Below are positions 49,864 to 59,349 of a stretch of 64,000 bases of DNA, piece by piece. How positions within the stretch are numbered: the stretch's first letter is position 1; each line of letters starts with the position of its first letter. Source of the stretch: CAKXIK01 sp050947015 (lineage in GTDB: Bacteria; Bacillota; Clostridia; Oscillospirales; Acutalibacteraceae); the NCBI GenBank assembly GCA_050947015.1, contig JBMNVT010000009.1:33462-97461 (forward strand), given 5' to 3'. The translations under genes were made by a program, and so were the position numbers. The notes beneath the pieces were generated by a model. That model was not told the origin of the DNA. It saw only the letters and a program-made list of their open reading frames with translations, and did not search any database.

Positions 49864-52470
49864 TCAGTGCGGGAAACGGATGCGAAACAGCACCGCACGC
49901 GGTCCCGCCATCTGGTTCGGAATCATTGTCAGAAGCTCGTTCACCAGCCGCGTTACCTCCTCTTGCTCCTCCTGGGAGCACGGGTGCCCCGCAAAACGTG
50001 CCTTTTGCCCGGATTCCAGCGCGGCGCGAAGATGCTGCCGCGGCAGCCAGGAGATCACATCAAGCGCTTTTTTAGTATAGCTTTCCGGCGTATCGTCATT
50101 TTTCGGCGCCGGACAGCCTGCCGCGCGCAGTACGGCCATCAGGCAGCGGCAGCCGTAAAGCACTGCGTGGTTGACATCCTGCTGCGAAAGCTTTTTCCGC
50201 CGCAGCGAGGCTCTTGCGCGGCAGACACTACAGAAAAGCAAAAAAGCGAATACCGTTGCCAACAAGGCGTAAACGAAGGGAAGCCACTTGTATAAACCGC
50301 CGTCGGAGGGGTTCGGAGACAGTTCCGGTTGCCGCGAAGAAGAAGCCGTGGCACGGGACGAAGCCGGAGCTCGGGAGGAAGCTGTTCCCCTTGACGAAGA
50401 GGGCATTTCCTCTCTGGAAGAGACAGGAGATGAAGATGACTCCGAAACCGACGAACTTGTCTGTGTCAGCAGCGACTGATTCACCTGCCCACGATGACTG
50501 TCAAAACCCGGGGTCATCTCTGCCGGAATCCATTCCAGCTGAATCGGGTCATAGACCTCAATCCATGCATGCGCTCTGTTGTCCCGGATAGGAAGATAAC
50601 CCTCTTCATCCTTTTCGCCGGCGAAATCCTCCGCAGAAAGAACAAAGCCTTCGGCATAGCGAACAGGAATTCCCATGGCACGCAGTAGAACCGCAGCCGC
50701 AGTAGCAAAATGAACGCAATAGCCCTCCTTGCTTTCCTCCAGAAAATAAGTCGTAAAATCCACGTCGGACGGAATTTGCCCGGGGGAAAGCGAATAGCGG
50801 CAGCTTTGCTGCAGCAAAGACCGCACAGAAGAAATCGCCGTCTGCACGTCAATCGTCCACTCGTTCATCGGCACCTGCAGGTTATATTTGTCCAGCAGCT
50901 CCTGCGCCGCCTGCAGTGTGTCTGCAGGGAGTGCCGTATAGGTTTCATAAAGATACTGATTATAAGCCTGCAGCTGCATGAAAAAATCGGCAAAGACAAG
51001 ACCTTCCTTGTTCCGCGCATTCAAAGGAATTCCTAAAACATCCGTAAAAATCCAAGCGGAATTCAGATAAAAATCGCGTGCTCCGGCAATCTGCCTGCCT
51101 GTTGCAAAGAATTCTGTGTTAACAGGAGCTTTGATCGGATAAAACTGAAAAGAATAGTCGTCGGCATCGCTGTGCATATATGCCATGGAATCCATCGAAA
51201 AGGACAAGCCTGTTTCATCAACCGCGAACAGGAAACCGCTGAGAAATGCGTTTTTCTCAGGCAGCGCAACGTTGCGCACCCGTATTCTGCACGGCGCCGG
51301 AATGTCAGCAAAGAACGACCCCGACCAGAAAACAGGGTAATCTCCTTGAAATTCATACATCATTGCAGCAAGCTTCTGCGGAACAAGATCGGGAAAATTG
51401 GCAGAAGCACTTTGATAATCCTGTTCGGAGATTATATTCCATTTTCTGTGCTCCAACCTTGCACCGATAAAATCGTGCAGATACAGTGTGTGCGGAGCTT
51501 CCGGTTTCAGCTTCAGCACCACGCGGTCGGAATAATTGAGCGAACCGAGGTTGCTGAGATCCCCGTCTCCAAATCCCTGAAACCGAATTCCGAACACCGT
51601 GTTCCAGTCCAGCTGGGACCATTCAAAATTCATCACGGCACTGCGTAACTGTGACATGCTTTTCGGTCTCTTGTAATCCTGCTGCGGCAGCAGCAAAACC
51701 GCCAGAAGCGCCGTTAAGGCTGCCAGGGGGATCGCCACAAAAGTTTGCATCCGCGGAATATGGGAACGTTTTTTGTCGCACCGTTTTTGCTTACGAAGGC
51801 GCTCCCCCAGCCACTGCCGCTGCATGCTGAACCGAAACGCATAAAGCGTAAAATAAGAGGTCAAAACCGCAAAAAACGCCGGAAGAAGCACCGGAAGCCG
51901 AAATCCAATTGGTGCCCACAAAAAAAGCGCCGTGGTGAGAAACAACAGAAAAAGATTGGCGCGCCCGACCGCAGCATAGCCGGACAACATTGCCACCCAA
52001 AAAAATAAAAAGCTCACCGTAAGCGTGTTCTGCGTGGTCACAGACGATTGGACGGAGAACTGCAGCGCGACCCGTGGAAAGCTCCAATATGTAGTTGCGT
52101 TCAGCATATCGGCCAGACGGTTATAATAGCGCAGCAGCCCCTGCTGCAGTGGCTGGCGCAGCAAAACGGCCAAAAGGATCACCAGTAAAACGGGAACCAA
52201 CAGCCAAAGCCTTTGCTTTCCTTTCGGCAAAGCAAACAGCACGGTCCAGACCAACCAGAAAACAATTCCTGCGGCAACACACCAAAAAAGATGGACCGGC
52301 AGAGCGAAAATATCCAGAAACAGAAACAGACATCCGAAAAACGCCAGCCCGAAAATACAGCCGCACAGCAGAACAGACGTGATATTCTCTTTTTTTTGCG
52401 CAGATAGCGGAGCTTCCGCAGAAACGCCCGGCAAAAATCTAACCGGCACCTCGGCACGTTTTCGTTTCAT
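49864..52470 (-). CDS. Transglutaminase-like membrane protein (TgpA/DUF3488-like)
   Basis: The 868-residue protein has six to eight N-terminal membrane helices (to about residue 260) and a large extracellular region. A transglutaminase-like core follows, with Cys in KEGYCVHFATAAAVLLRAMG, His in NRAHAWIEVYDP and a following Asp region. After it come a Ser-rich linker (about 700-755), a further helix and a cytosolic C-terminal domain. Together with the MoxR and DUF58 genes just upstream it forms the widespread MoxR-DUF58-TGase set, thought to act on extracellular proteins or polymers; the substrate is unknown. Confidence 0.9.
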   Translation of the reverse strand: MKRKRAEVPVRFLPGVSAEAPLSAQKKENITSVLLCGCIFGLAFFGCLFLFLDIFALPVHLFWCVAAGIVFWLVWTVLFALPKGKQRLWLLVPVLLVILLAVLLRQPLQQGLLRYYNRLADMLNATTYWSFPRVALQFSVQSSVTTQNTLTVSFLFFWVAMLSGYAAVGRANLFLLFLTTALFLWAPIGFRLPVLLPAFFAVLTSYFTLYAFRFSMQRQWLGERLRKQKRCDKKRSHIPRMQTFVAIPLAALTALLAVLLLPQQDYKRPKSMSQLRSAVMNFEWSQLDWNTVFGIRFQGFGDGDLSNLGSLNYSDRVVLKLKPEAPHTLYLHDFIGARLEHRKWNIISEQDYQSASANFPDLVPQKLAAMMYEFQGDYPVFWSGSFFADIPAPCRIRVRNVALPEKNAFLSGFLFAVDETGLSFSMDSMAYMHSDADDYSFQFYPIKAPVNTEFFATGRQIAGARDFYLNSAWIFTDVLGIPLNARNKEGLVFADFFMQLQAYNQYLYETYTALPADTLQAAQELLDKYNLQVPMNEWTIDVQTAISSVRSLLQQSCRYSLSPGQIPSDVDFTTYFLEESKEGYCVHFATAAAVLLRAMGIPVRYAEGFVLSAEDFAGEKDEEGYLPIRDNRAHAWIEVYDPIQLEWIPAEMTPGFDSHRGQVNQSLLTQTSSSVSESSSSPVSSREEMPSSSRGTASSRAPASSRATASSSRQPELSPNPSDGGLYKWLPFVYALLATVFAFLLFCSVCRARASLRRKKLSQQDVNHAVLYGCRCLMAVLRAAGCPAPKNDDTPESYTKKALDVISWLPRQHLRAALESGQKARFAGHPCSQEEQEEVTRLVNELLTMIPNQMAGPRAVLFRIRFPH

Positions 52471-52487
52471 TGATAAACCATTCCTTT

Positions 52488-53678
52488 TTACACTCTCATT
52501 TCTTCCAGACCGGCACTCAAAATCCCACCGGAAAGAGAATAAACCTCACTGTTGGGAAGCTCCCTCAGGCCGGTTAAGGTCTCTTCGCCGCCGGCTGTCA
52601 GCACGGAAACGCGGCGGCAGGTTCCGTTTTGCAGCAGTTCCTCCAACAATGCGATCGAAGGCTCCGTACTCTGCGCCGCAGTCAGGTAAATCAAATGGCA
52701 TCCTGGCGGAATCTCTCCCCGTGAAAAAGCCGAAAGCGCTCTGCAGCTATTGGGAGCGGAGGGCAGGCTCAAAAGACTGTGCAGGGTTTCTGCCAGAGTG
52801 TCTTCGTCTGTGACGGTGCGCGTTTCCAGCCTTCCGGATACGAGCCAGTGTACCGTCAGTATCATCCCCTGCTCCACCTGGAATGCCGCAATAGAAAAAA
52901 ATGCTTCCAACAGCTGATCGGCCTGCCTGAGATTTGCATCTTGATCCAGTTCGAACAAAAAACGGACGGAAACGTTCAGCGGAAGCCCAAATTCCCTCAC
53001 CGTCAGGCGGTTGAGCCTGGCGCTGAGCTTCCAGTGAATCGCGTGCGGGTGGTCTCCCGGCCGATAATCCCGCAGACGAAAAATTTCCGCCGGATCGTTT
53101 CCGGATTTTTTGTCGGAGTAAACCGTGCTTTCCTGCCCGAGATCGGCCCCACTTTCCGCCGTACACTCCAGTTCCTGCTGATCCGGCAAAACATAAATAC
53201 AGGCAGAAAACGGGTCTCGATGCAGCACAGGCAGCGAAAAAATCCCCAACAGATCGCAAACCCGCAAATACTTGATGCGTACCGACAGTTTCCCGCAAAA
53301 AGGGAACGTAAGTGCCACTGGTATTTGACTTTCGGATGCAAAGCCGACCGGAAACCGAAGCTTCTGTTTTACCATCGTTCCAAAGCTGCCCAACTCATTT
53401 TCACAGATTACAGTCGCCCGAACACATGGGGCCGGAACGGGGTAGCGGTTGCGCAGGTGGAGACGAAGCGTTACTTCACGGTTTTTCGCCGCCGTAACTT
53501 CCGGGAATTCGACCCTGCACCGCAGCAAAAAGCAAAGCGGCAACGAGACGGCCAGCGAACTAAACGGCAGCAAAATCAGAAAATAAAACAACAGATGTAC
53601 AATATAATCTTCCCACCATAAAAACAGGCCGAAAGAAACAGTCAGCGTTAAAAAATAAATGATCCGCCGCATCGCCAT
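52488..53678 (-). CDS. DUF58 protein
   Basis: The 396-residue protein has two N-terminal membrane helices and then the DUF58 signature LRDYRPGDHPHAIHWKLSAR, with GTMVKQKLRFPVG-type beta segments before it (immunoglobulin-like part) and a von Willebrand A-like C-terminal region. It is the usual middle gene between MoxR ATPase and transglutaminase-like protein. The ATG at MAMRRI is used; another in-frame ATG four codons upstream abuts the AAAGG site. Confidence 0.88.
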   Translation of the reverse strand: MAMRRIIYFLTLTVSFGLFLWWEDYIVHLLFYFLILLPFSSLAVSLPLCFLLRCRVEFPEVTAAKNREVTLRLHLRNRYPVPAPCVRATVICENELGSFGTMVKQKLRFPVGFASESQIPVALTFPFCGKLSVRIKYLRVCDLLGIFSLPVLHRDPFSACIYVLPDQQELECTAESGADLGQESTVYSDKKSGNDPAEIFRLRDYRPGDHPHAIHWKLSARLNRLTVREFGLPLNVSVRFLFELDQDANLRQADQLLEAFFSIAAFQVEQGMILTVHWLVSGRLETRTVTDEDTLAETLHSLLSLPSAPNSCRALSAFSRGEIPPGCHLIYLTAAQSTEPSIALLEELLQNGTCRRVSVLTAGGEETLTGLRELPNSEVYSLSGGILSAGLEEMRV

Positions 53679-53720
53679 TGCCGCAATCATCCTTTCCGCA
53701 CACAGCGCATTTGGCTGAAA

Positions 53721-54650
53721 TTATACCGCGGCCGGAGCCTTGACCTGTTCCAGCGCACGTGCAATCAGTTCGGGAACACCCATGCCGCCGATACGCGCCT
53801 TGGGGCTCGGAAGAATTCTGTGAGCACAGACATCGGCAAATACTTCGCGGACATCATCGGGTGTCAGGTAGTCCCGATCCCGCAGGAAAGCACAGGCCTT
53901 TCCCATCTCCATCAAAGCAATGGAACCGCGCGGACTGACACCGAGGCGGATTTCAGGCTGCCCGCGCGTCCAGGCGGTCAGCCCTGTAATATAATCATAC
54001 AGCGGGTCGGAAACAAAAATTCCGGCGGTTTGCTGCTGCATAACAAGCAGCTGTTCGGGAGTGATTACCTGATGGATCGGTTCGGCAGCGATATTCTTTT
54101 TTCGGCGGCGCAGCATTTCCATTTCGCTCTGCCGGTCCGGATATCCCAGTGAAAGGCGAACCATAAAACGATCAATCTGAGATTCTGGCAGCGGCTGCGT
54201 TCCCGACGAACCGACCGGATTCTGTGTGGCGATTACCAGAAAAGGTTTTGGTACCGGATGCGTGACACCATCGACGGTTACCGCGCTTTCTTCCATGACC
54301 TCCAGCAGCGCGGACTGCGTTTTGCTGGAGGTTCGGTTAATTTCATCCGCCAAAAACAGATTGCACATCACCGCGCCGGGAACAAAAACACTGGTTTCCT
54401 CCGTATGCTGGAACATGGTATAACCGGTTACGTCGGACGGCATAACATCCGGGGTAAACTGAAGCCGCTTGTAGGAAAGCTCCATTGCCCGGGAAAATGC
54501 AAGAGCCATGGTGGTTTTACCAACGCCGGGAACATCCTCCAGCAGAACGTGCCCCTGAGCCAGAATTGCCATCAGCACCTTTTCCAGTACCGCATCCTTA
54601 CCAACCACCGCTTTTTTGACTTCGTCAATTATTTTTTTCGCATCTTCCAT
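53721..54650 (-). CDS. MoxR-family AAA ATPase
   Basis: The 309-residue AAA+ ATPase has Walker A LEDVPGVGKTT near residue 40, Walker B LFLADEINRTSSKTQSALLEVMEE, sensor IATQNPVGSSGTQPLPESQIDRF and a C-terminal lid with LGVSPRGSIALMEMGKA. MoxR proteins act as chaperones for DUF58/VWA partners. The ATG is eight bases after GGAG. A promoter at 54708-54736 precedes it, so it leads the three-gene unit. Confidence 0.93.
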   Translation of the reverse strand: MEDAKKIIDEVKKAVVGKDAVLEKVLMAILAQGHVLLEDVPGVGKTTMALAFSRAMELSYKRLQFTPDVMPSDVTGYTMFQHTEETSVFVPGAVMCNLFLADEINRTSSKTQSALLEVMEESAVTVDGVTHPVPKPFLVIATQNPVGSSGTQPLPESQIDRFMVRLSLGYPDRQSEMEMLRRRKKNIAAEPIHQVITPEQLLVMQQQTAGIFVSDPLYDYITGLTAWTRGQPEIRLGVSPRGSIALMEMGKACAFLRDRDYLTPDDVREVFADVCAHRILPSPKARIGGMGVPELIARALEQVKAPAAV

Positions 54651-54707
54651 CAAATTCACTCCATCTGTTGTTTCATTTTCAATTAAAACTCACGGATGCC
54701 CAATAAC

Positions 54708-54736
54708 AATATTACCGAAAAAAAGAAAATTGTCAA
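54708..54736 (-). promoter_or_regulatory. Promoter of the MoxR-DUF58-transglutaminase unit
   Basis: TTGACA, 17 bases and AATATT on the minus strand; the -10 is imperfect. Confidence 0.6.
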
Positions 54737-54792
54737 GCAATATTCGCCAAAAATAGAAAATAAGCGCCTTTTGTACCTTTTTGTGATACCAG

Positions 54793-54832
54793 CAAAAAAC
54801 GGATCCTTCCTCTCTCTGCGGAAAGCCCCGTT
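54793..54832 (-). terminator. Terminator of queA
   Basis: AACGG and CCGTT close an imperfect stem whose inner part pairs TTTCC with GGAAG, followed by six T on the minus strand. Confidence 0.7.
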
Positions 54833-54848
54833 GAAACGAAAAACACAT

Positions 54849-55874
54849 TTAACAGATGAACATAGCATCTCCAAATGAAAAAAACCTGTATTTTTCCTGT
54901 ACCGCCTCACGGTACGCCCGCATAGTATGGTCGTAACCGGCAAAGGCGGAAACCAGCATAATCAGCGTGCTTTCCGGCAAATGAAAATTGGTAATCAGAC
55001 CGTCAAGCACTCGGAACGAATAGCCGGGATAAATAAAAATACTGGTCCAGCCGTCCGATTCGCAGATTTTTCCTTCATAGGCCGCGACCGATTCCAGCGT
55101 GCGGCAGCTGGTTGTCCCCACTGCAATCACTCTGCCGCCCTGCGCTTTGGTGCGATTGATCAATTCGGCGGTTTCTGCGGGAAGGTGATAATGCTCGGAA
55201 TGCATTTTGTGTTGGGTAATATCATCCGCCTTAACCGGGCGGAAGGTTCCCAGACCGACGTGCAGGGTAACTCTGCCGATGGAAACGCCCTTCTGTCTGA
55301 TCCGTTCCAGCAGCTCCGACGTAAAGTGCAGACCGGCGGTAGGCGCTGCCGCAGAACCGACTTCACGGGAATAAACCGTCTGGTAGCGTTCCTGGTCCTG
55401 CAGTTTTTCATGAATATATGGCGGAAGCGGCATCTGACCGATCTGATCCAAAACGGCAAAAAAGTTGTCGTTGCAGGAGAATTCCACCAGGCGGTTTCCT
55501 CCTTCGAGCACGTCAAGCACCTCGGCACGCAGCAGACCGCCGCCAAACACGAAACGGCTGCCCGGCTTGGCGCGGCGACCCGGCCCAGCAAGCACCTCCC
55601 AGCGGGTTCCGTCCTTCGGCGTGAGCAGCAAAAACTCCACATGTGCGCCGGTACCCTCTTTAACGCCAAAGATTCGCGCCGGCAGAACACGGGAATCGTT
55701 CACAATCAGGCAGTCTCCGGGGCGAAGCATTTCTTCAATATCGTAAAAATGACGGTGCGTTACCTCGCCGGTTTTCCGGTTCAGTGTCATCAGCCGGCTG
55801 TGGTCGCGCGGCTCCACCGGAGTTTGGGCAATCAGTTCCTCCGGAAGATCGTAAAAAAATTCGCTGCGCTGCAT
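54849..55874 (-). CDS. queA: S-adenosylmethionine:tRNA ribosyltransferase-isomerase
   Basis: QueA transfers the ribosyl group of SAM to preQ1 in tRNA, making epoxyqueuosine. The 341-residue protein has the expected start (FFYDLPEELIAQTPVEPRDHSRL), LIVNDSRVLPARIFG, MPLPPYIHEKL, AAPTAGLHFTSELL and the end TNFHLPESTLIMLVSAFAG. The start follows AAAGGAACCTG. It complements tgt elsewhere in the window. Confidence 0.97.
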   Translation of the reverse strand: MQRSEFFYDLPEELIAQTPVEPRDHSRLMTLNRKTGEVTHRHFYDIEEMLRPGDCLIVNDSRVLPARIFGVKEGTGAHVEFLLLTPKDGTRWEVLAGPGRRAKPGSRFVFGGGLLRAEVLDVLEGGNRLVEFSCNDNFFAVLDQIGQMPLPPYIHEKLQDQERYQTVYSREVGSAAAPTAGLHFTSELLERIRQKGVSIGRVTLHVGLGTFRPVKADDITQHKMHSEHYHLPAETAELINRTKAQGGRVIAVGTTSCRTLESVAAYEGKICESDGWTSIFIYPGYSFRVLDGLITNFHLPESTLIMLVSAFAGYDHTMRAYREAVQEKYRFFSFGDAMFIC

Positions 55875-56004
55875 GAATCATCAGGTTCCTTTCTGTTTTG
55901 CCTTTCCTCCATGAAAAAGGCGGATGGTTTTATCCTAAAATTTTGCGGCAGAAGAGCTGATTTTTGGTTCCCTGCCAAAATTTTTGTGCGGAGGGAATAA
56001 TAAA

Positions 56005-56033
56005 TTGACATCGGAGCTGCAGAATGCTATAGT
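56005..56033 (+). promoter_or_regulatory. Promoter of the lysine-biosynthesis operon
   Basis: TTGACA, 17 bases and TATAGT, about 30 bases before the riboswitch. Confidence 0.88.
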
Positions 56034-56061
56034 AATAAGCAGGACATTAAAATATCCGCAA

Positions 56062-56227
56062 GATAGAGGCGCGACTCTGATGAGTAACACCCGCGAGGCT
56101 GCCGAAAGCCCACGACCGTGTGTGAAAGGTATCTGTCGCCGAAGGAAATGCCGGCGGCAGGCAGCTTCCTGGTTGTTCCGGCGAAAGCCCTGCAACTGTC
56201 ATCATGCTTTTGTGATGGAGAGCTATC
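56062..56227 (+). promoter_or_regulatory. Lysine riboswitch (L-box)
   Basis: The RNA is closed by GATAG and CTATC (P1) and contains the conserved five-helix core elements: AGAGGCGCG, GAGTAAC, GTGAAAGG, GTCGCCGAAGG and the final TGGAGAGCTATC. A terminator follows at 56276. With lysine bound the terminator should form and shut off asd-dapA-dapB. The identification agrees fully with the downstream genes. Confidence 0.95.
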
Positions 56228-56275
56228 GGCAGACACGTATGCTGCACATGTAGCCTTTATTATATTGCATTGATG

Positions 56276-56298
56276 ACCGGTTGACAACCGGTTTTTTT
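56276..56298 (+). terminator. Riboswitch expression-platform terminator
   Basis: ACCGGTT and AACCGGT enclose GAC and are followed by six T, about 100 bases before asd. Confidence 0.9.
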
Positions 56299-56400
56299 AT
56301 TATCTTTTTATTTTTCTCTTTCCTGCAGCGAAACAATGTCTGATTTTAAAAAATGGAACATGAATTTGTACTGAATTCAGTTGAAAGGAATGATCTGAAG

Positions 56401-57480
56401 ATGAAAAAATATGAGGTCGGCGTCATTGGCGCAACCGGTATGGTTGGGCAGCGGTTCCTCACAATCCTGGAAAATCACCCGTGGTTTACTGTGAAAGCTT
56501 TGGCGGCAAGCGCAAATTCCGCCGGAAAAACGTACGCACAGGCAGTCGACAGTCGTTGGGCCATGGCAACCCCGATACCGCAGAAATTTGCCGACATGGT
56601 GCTGTTTGACGCAGAAAAGGATGTAAAAAAGATCGCCTCCATGGTCGATTTTGTATTCTGCGCCGTCAATATGAAAAAAGAAGAGATCCGTGCGCTGGAA
56701 GAGGCCTACGCAAAAGAGGAATGTCCCGTTGTTTCCAACAACAGTGCGCATCGTTCCACGCCGGACGTTCCGATGGTAGTGCCGGAAATCAACGCAGACC
56801 ATATTCATGTCATCCCATCACAGCGCAAACGACTCGGCACCAAGCGCGGCTTTATTGCCGTAAAATCCAACTGCTCGTTGCAGAGCTATGTTCCAGCAAT
56901 TCAACCTTTGATGGATTTGAACGTGACGAAGGTGCTTGCCTGCACTTATCAGGCAATTTCCGGCGCCGGAAAGACCTTTGAACGCTGGCCCGAAATTCTG
57001 GATAATGTGATTCCCTATATCGGCGGCGAGGAAGAAAAATCCGAACAGGAGCCAATGAAGATTTGGGGACATGTGGAAAACGGCGTCATTGTCAACGCAT
57101 CCTCCCCCTCCGTTACGGCACAGTGCCTGCGCGTTCCTGTTTCGGACGGCCACACCGCCGCAGTGTTCTGCTCCTTTGAAAAGCCGGCCGCCATGGATGA
57201 AATTATCTCCCGTTGGGAAAATTACCGCGGGCGCGCACAGGAGCTTGAGCTGCCGAGCGCGCCGAAGCAGTTCCTCCATTACTTTACCGAGGCTGACCGC
57301 CCGCAGGCAAAGCTGGACCGTATGCTGGAAGGCGGCATGGCTGTTTCCATTGGACGCCTGCGCCCTGACACGCAATACACCATCAAATTTGTCTGCCTTT
57401 CTCACAACACGCTCCGCGGCGCAGCGGGCGGCGCGGTTCTGCTCGCCGAGCTGCTTTGCGCAGAAGGCTATATGGACTGA
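56401..57480 (+). CDS. asd: Aspartate-semialdehyde dehydrogenase
   Basis: Asd reduces aspartyl phosphate to the semialdehyde, the branch point to lysine, threonine and methionine. The 359-residue protein has the NADP motif GVIGATGMVGQRF, the catalytic Cys in VKSNCSLQ, AISGAGKTFERWP and RVPVSDGHTAAV, matching the archaeal/fungal-like branch rather than E. coli Asd. The start at MKKYEVG follows AAAGGA at 11 bases. It leads asd-dapA-dapB behind the lysine riboswitch. Confidence 0.96.
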   Translation: MKKYEVGVIGATGMVGQRFLTILENHPWFTVKALAASANSAGKTYAQAVDSRWAMATPIPQKFADMVLFDAEKDVKKIASMVDFVFCAVNMKKEEIRALEEAYAKEECPVVSNNSAHRSTPDVPMVVPEINADHIHVIPSQRKRLGTKRGFIAVKSNCSLQSYVPAIQPLMDLNVTKVLACTYQAISGAGKTFERWPEILDNVIPYIGGEEEKSEQEPMKIWGHVENGVIVNASSPSVTAQCLRVPVSDGHTAAVFCSFEKPAAMDEIISRWENYRGRAQELELPSAPKQFLHYFTEADRPQAKLDRMLEGGMAVSIGRLRPDTQYTIKFVCLSHNTLRGAAGGAVLLAELLCAEGYMD

Positions 57481-57534
57481 ACTCCGGGCAACCGGATGAT
57501 TATTTGACTGTTTTGAAAGGATTCGTGATTCGGT

Positions 57535-58425
57535 ATGAAAAAGACCGTTTTTACCGGCGTTGCCACTGCTATAATCACTCCCTTCCACACGGATGGCTCC
57601 GTCAACTACGAAGCGCTTGACCGGCTGATTGAATATCAGATTACAAACGGCGCTGACGCCATTGTAACGTGCGGCACTACCGGTGAATCGGCAACGCTCG
57701 ACCACAACGAGCATTGCAGCGTTATGAAGCATACCATTGAAAAAATCAACCGCCGTGTTCCGGTAATTGCCGGAACCGGCAGCAACGACACTGCCTACGC
57801 GCTGAAGCTTTCACAGGAGGCCGAGGCGATGGGTGCGGACGCTTTGCTGCTCGTTTCACCGTATTACAACAAAACATCGCAGACTGGATTGATCAAACAC
57901 TTCAATTATGTTGCCGAACGCGTCAGTCTGCCCTGCATTCTTTATAATGTGCCGAGCCGCACCGGCTGCAACATCAAGCCGGAAACATACCATGAGCTTT
58001 CCAAAACAGAAAACATTGTAGCGGCAAAGGAGGCCAACGGGGACATTTCCTCCGTTGCAGAAACACTGGCGCTTTGCGGAGACAATCTGCAGGTTTACTC
58101 CGGCAACGACGATCAGACGGTTCCGATTCTTTCTTTGGGCGGCAAAGGCGTTATCTCTGTATTTTCCAACATTTGCCCTGCCGAAATGCATCGCATTACT
58201 TCCCTTTGGTTTGAAGGCAAACTGAACGAAAGCCGCGCGCTCTTCTTGAAATGGCTTGACCTGATGAATGCCCTGTTTATTGACGTAAACCCGATTCCGA
58301 TTAAAGAAGCCGCCAATCAGATGGGCTTTGAGGCAGGCTCTTGCCGGCTGCCCCTGACCGATATGGGCGAAGGCGCCCGCGCCAAACTGCTTTCGGTCAT
58401 GAAAGGGCACGGACTCATCAGCTGA
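57535..58425 (+). CDS. dapA: 4-hydroxy-tetrahydrodipicolinate synthase
   Basis: DapA condenses aspartate semialdehyde with pyruvate. The 296-residue protein has GTTGESATL near residue 47, the catalytic Tyr 137 in YNVPSRTGCNI and the Schiff-base Lys 165 in AAKEANGD. It lies 54 bases after asd and 28 before dapB in one operon. Confidence 0.97.
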   Translation: MKKTVFTGVATAIITPFHTDGSVNYEALDRLIEYQITNGADAIVTCGTTGESATLDHNEHCSVMKHTIEKINRRVPVIAGTGSNDTAYALKLSQEAEAMGADALLLVSPYYNKTSQTGLIKHFNYVAERVSLPCILYNVPSRTGCNIKPETYHELSKTENIVAAKEANGDISSVAETLALCGDNLQVYSGNDDQTVPILSLGGKGVISVFSNICPAEMHRITSLWFEGKLNESRALFLKWLDLMNALFIDVNPIPIKEAANQMGFEAGSCRLPLTDMGEGARAKLLSVMKGHGLIS

Positions 58426-58453
58426 ATTACCATCCGGAAGGAAGTTAAAAATC

Positions 58454-59215
58454 ATGAAAACCATTTTGCTTTGCGGCTGTAACGGAAAAATGGGGCGGGT
58501 CATCACGCGCTGCGTCAGCGAACGCACCGACTGCAGAATTGCTGCGGGCATTGATATCTCCGGCGCCGCAGAAGACGATTATCCTGTTGTGACTTCGCCG
58601 GAGCAGCTCAACCTGGACGCCGATGTTATGATCGACTTTTCCCATCCGTCCGCATTGAACGCATTGCTGGACTATGCGCTCAAACACAAAACCCCCGCCG
58701 TCTTCTGTACCACCGGCTATTCCTCCGAACAGGTTCAGTCGATTCGCAAGGCGTCGGAAAGCATACCGGTATTTTATTCCGGAAATATGTCGCTCGGCAT
58801 TAACCTGTTAATTGCGCTTGCAAAGACTGCCGTTTCTGTTTTGAGCGACGGTTTTGATGTGGAGATTATTGAAAAGCATCACAACCAGAAGATTGACGCG
58901 CCAAGCGGTACCGCTCTGATGATTGCAGATGCGGTTTCTGATTGCATGGCGCAGCCGGCGGAATATGTGTACGATCGTCATGCCCAGCGGAAAAAGCGTG
59001 CAAAGAACGAAATCGGCATTCATTCCGTTCGCGGCGGAAGTATTGTCGGCGAGCATGAAATTCTGTTTGCCGGTCACGACGAAACCGTTTCGATCTCTCA
59101 TTCTGCACAGAGCAAGGAAATCTTTGCGGTCGGTGCCGTAAACGCCGCTGTATTCCTCGCCGGCAAAAAACCCGGCTTGTACAACATGAACGATCTGATT
59201 TGCGCCGCACAGTAA
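58454..59215 (+). CDS. dapB: 4-hydroxy-tetrahydrodipicolinate reductase
   Basis: DapB reduces the DapA product to tetrahydrodipicolinate. The 253-residue protein has the Rossmann motif CGCNGKMGRV, VMIDFSHPSA, the catalytic EIIEKHHNQKIDAPSGTAL block and the end SIGIHSVRGGSIVGEHEI-like region (GIHSVRGGSIVGEHE). It ends the lysine operon; later dap genes are outside the window. Confidence 0.97.
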   Translation: MKTILLCGCNGKMGRVITRCVSERTDCRIAAGIDISGAAEDDYPVVTSPEQLNLDADVMIDFSHPSALNALLDYALKHKTPAVFCTTGYSSEQVQSIRKASESIPVFYSGNMSLGINLLIALAKTAVSVLSDGFDVEIIEKHHNQKIDAPSGTALMIADAVSDCMAQPAEYVYDRHAQRKKRAKNEIGIHSVRGGSIVGEHEILFAGHDETVSISHSAQSKEIFAVGAVNAAVFLAGKKPGLYNMNDLICAAQ

Positions 59216-59233
59216 AACGGCATCTGCAAATAG

Positions 59234-59345
59234 AAAACCGACGAACGACATGAATGAATCGCACCTCACTTGTTAGGCATTGTATCATAAATACTGACTA
59301 ACAAATGGAGTACTGTTCATAAAAGTGTGGTTCGCCGGTTTTTTG
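59234..59345. terminator. Long nested inverted repeat between dapB and the ABC-F gene
   Basis: Outer arms AAAACCG-A-CGAAC and GTTCG-C-CGGTTTT would make a bidirectional terminator for these convergent genes. Their loop is about 80 bases and itself contains nested pairs (CACTT with AAGTG, TGTTAG with CTAACA). The size suggests a small insertion within a terminator loop. Confidence 0.55.
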
Positions 59346-59349
59346 ATTT

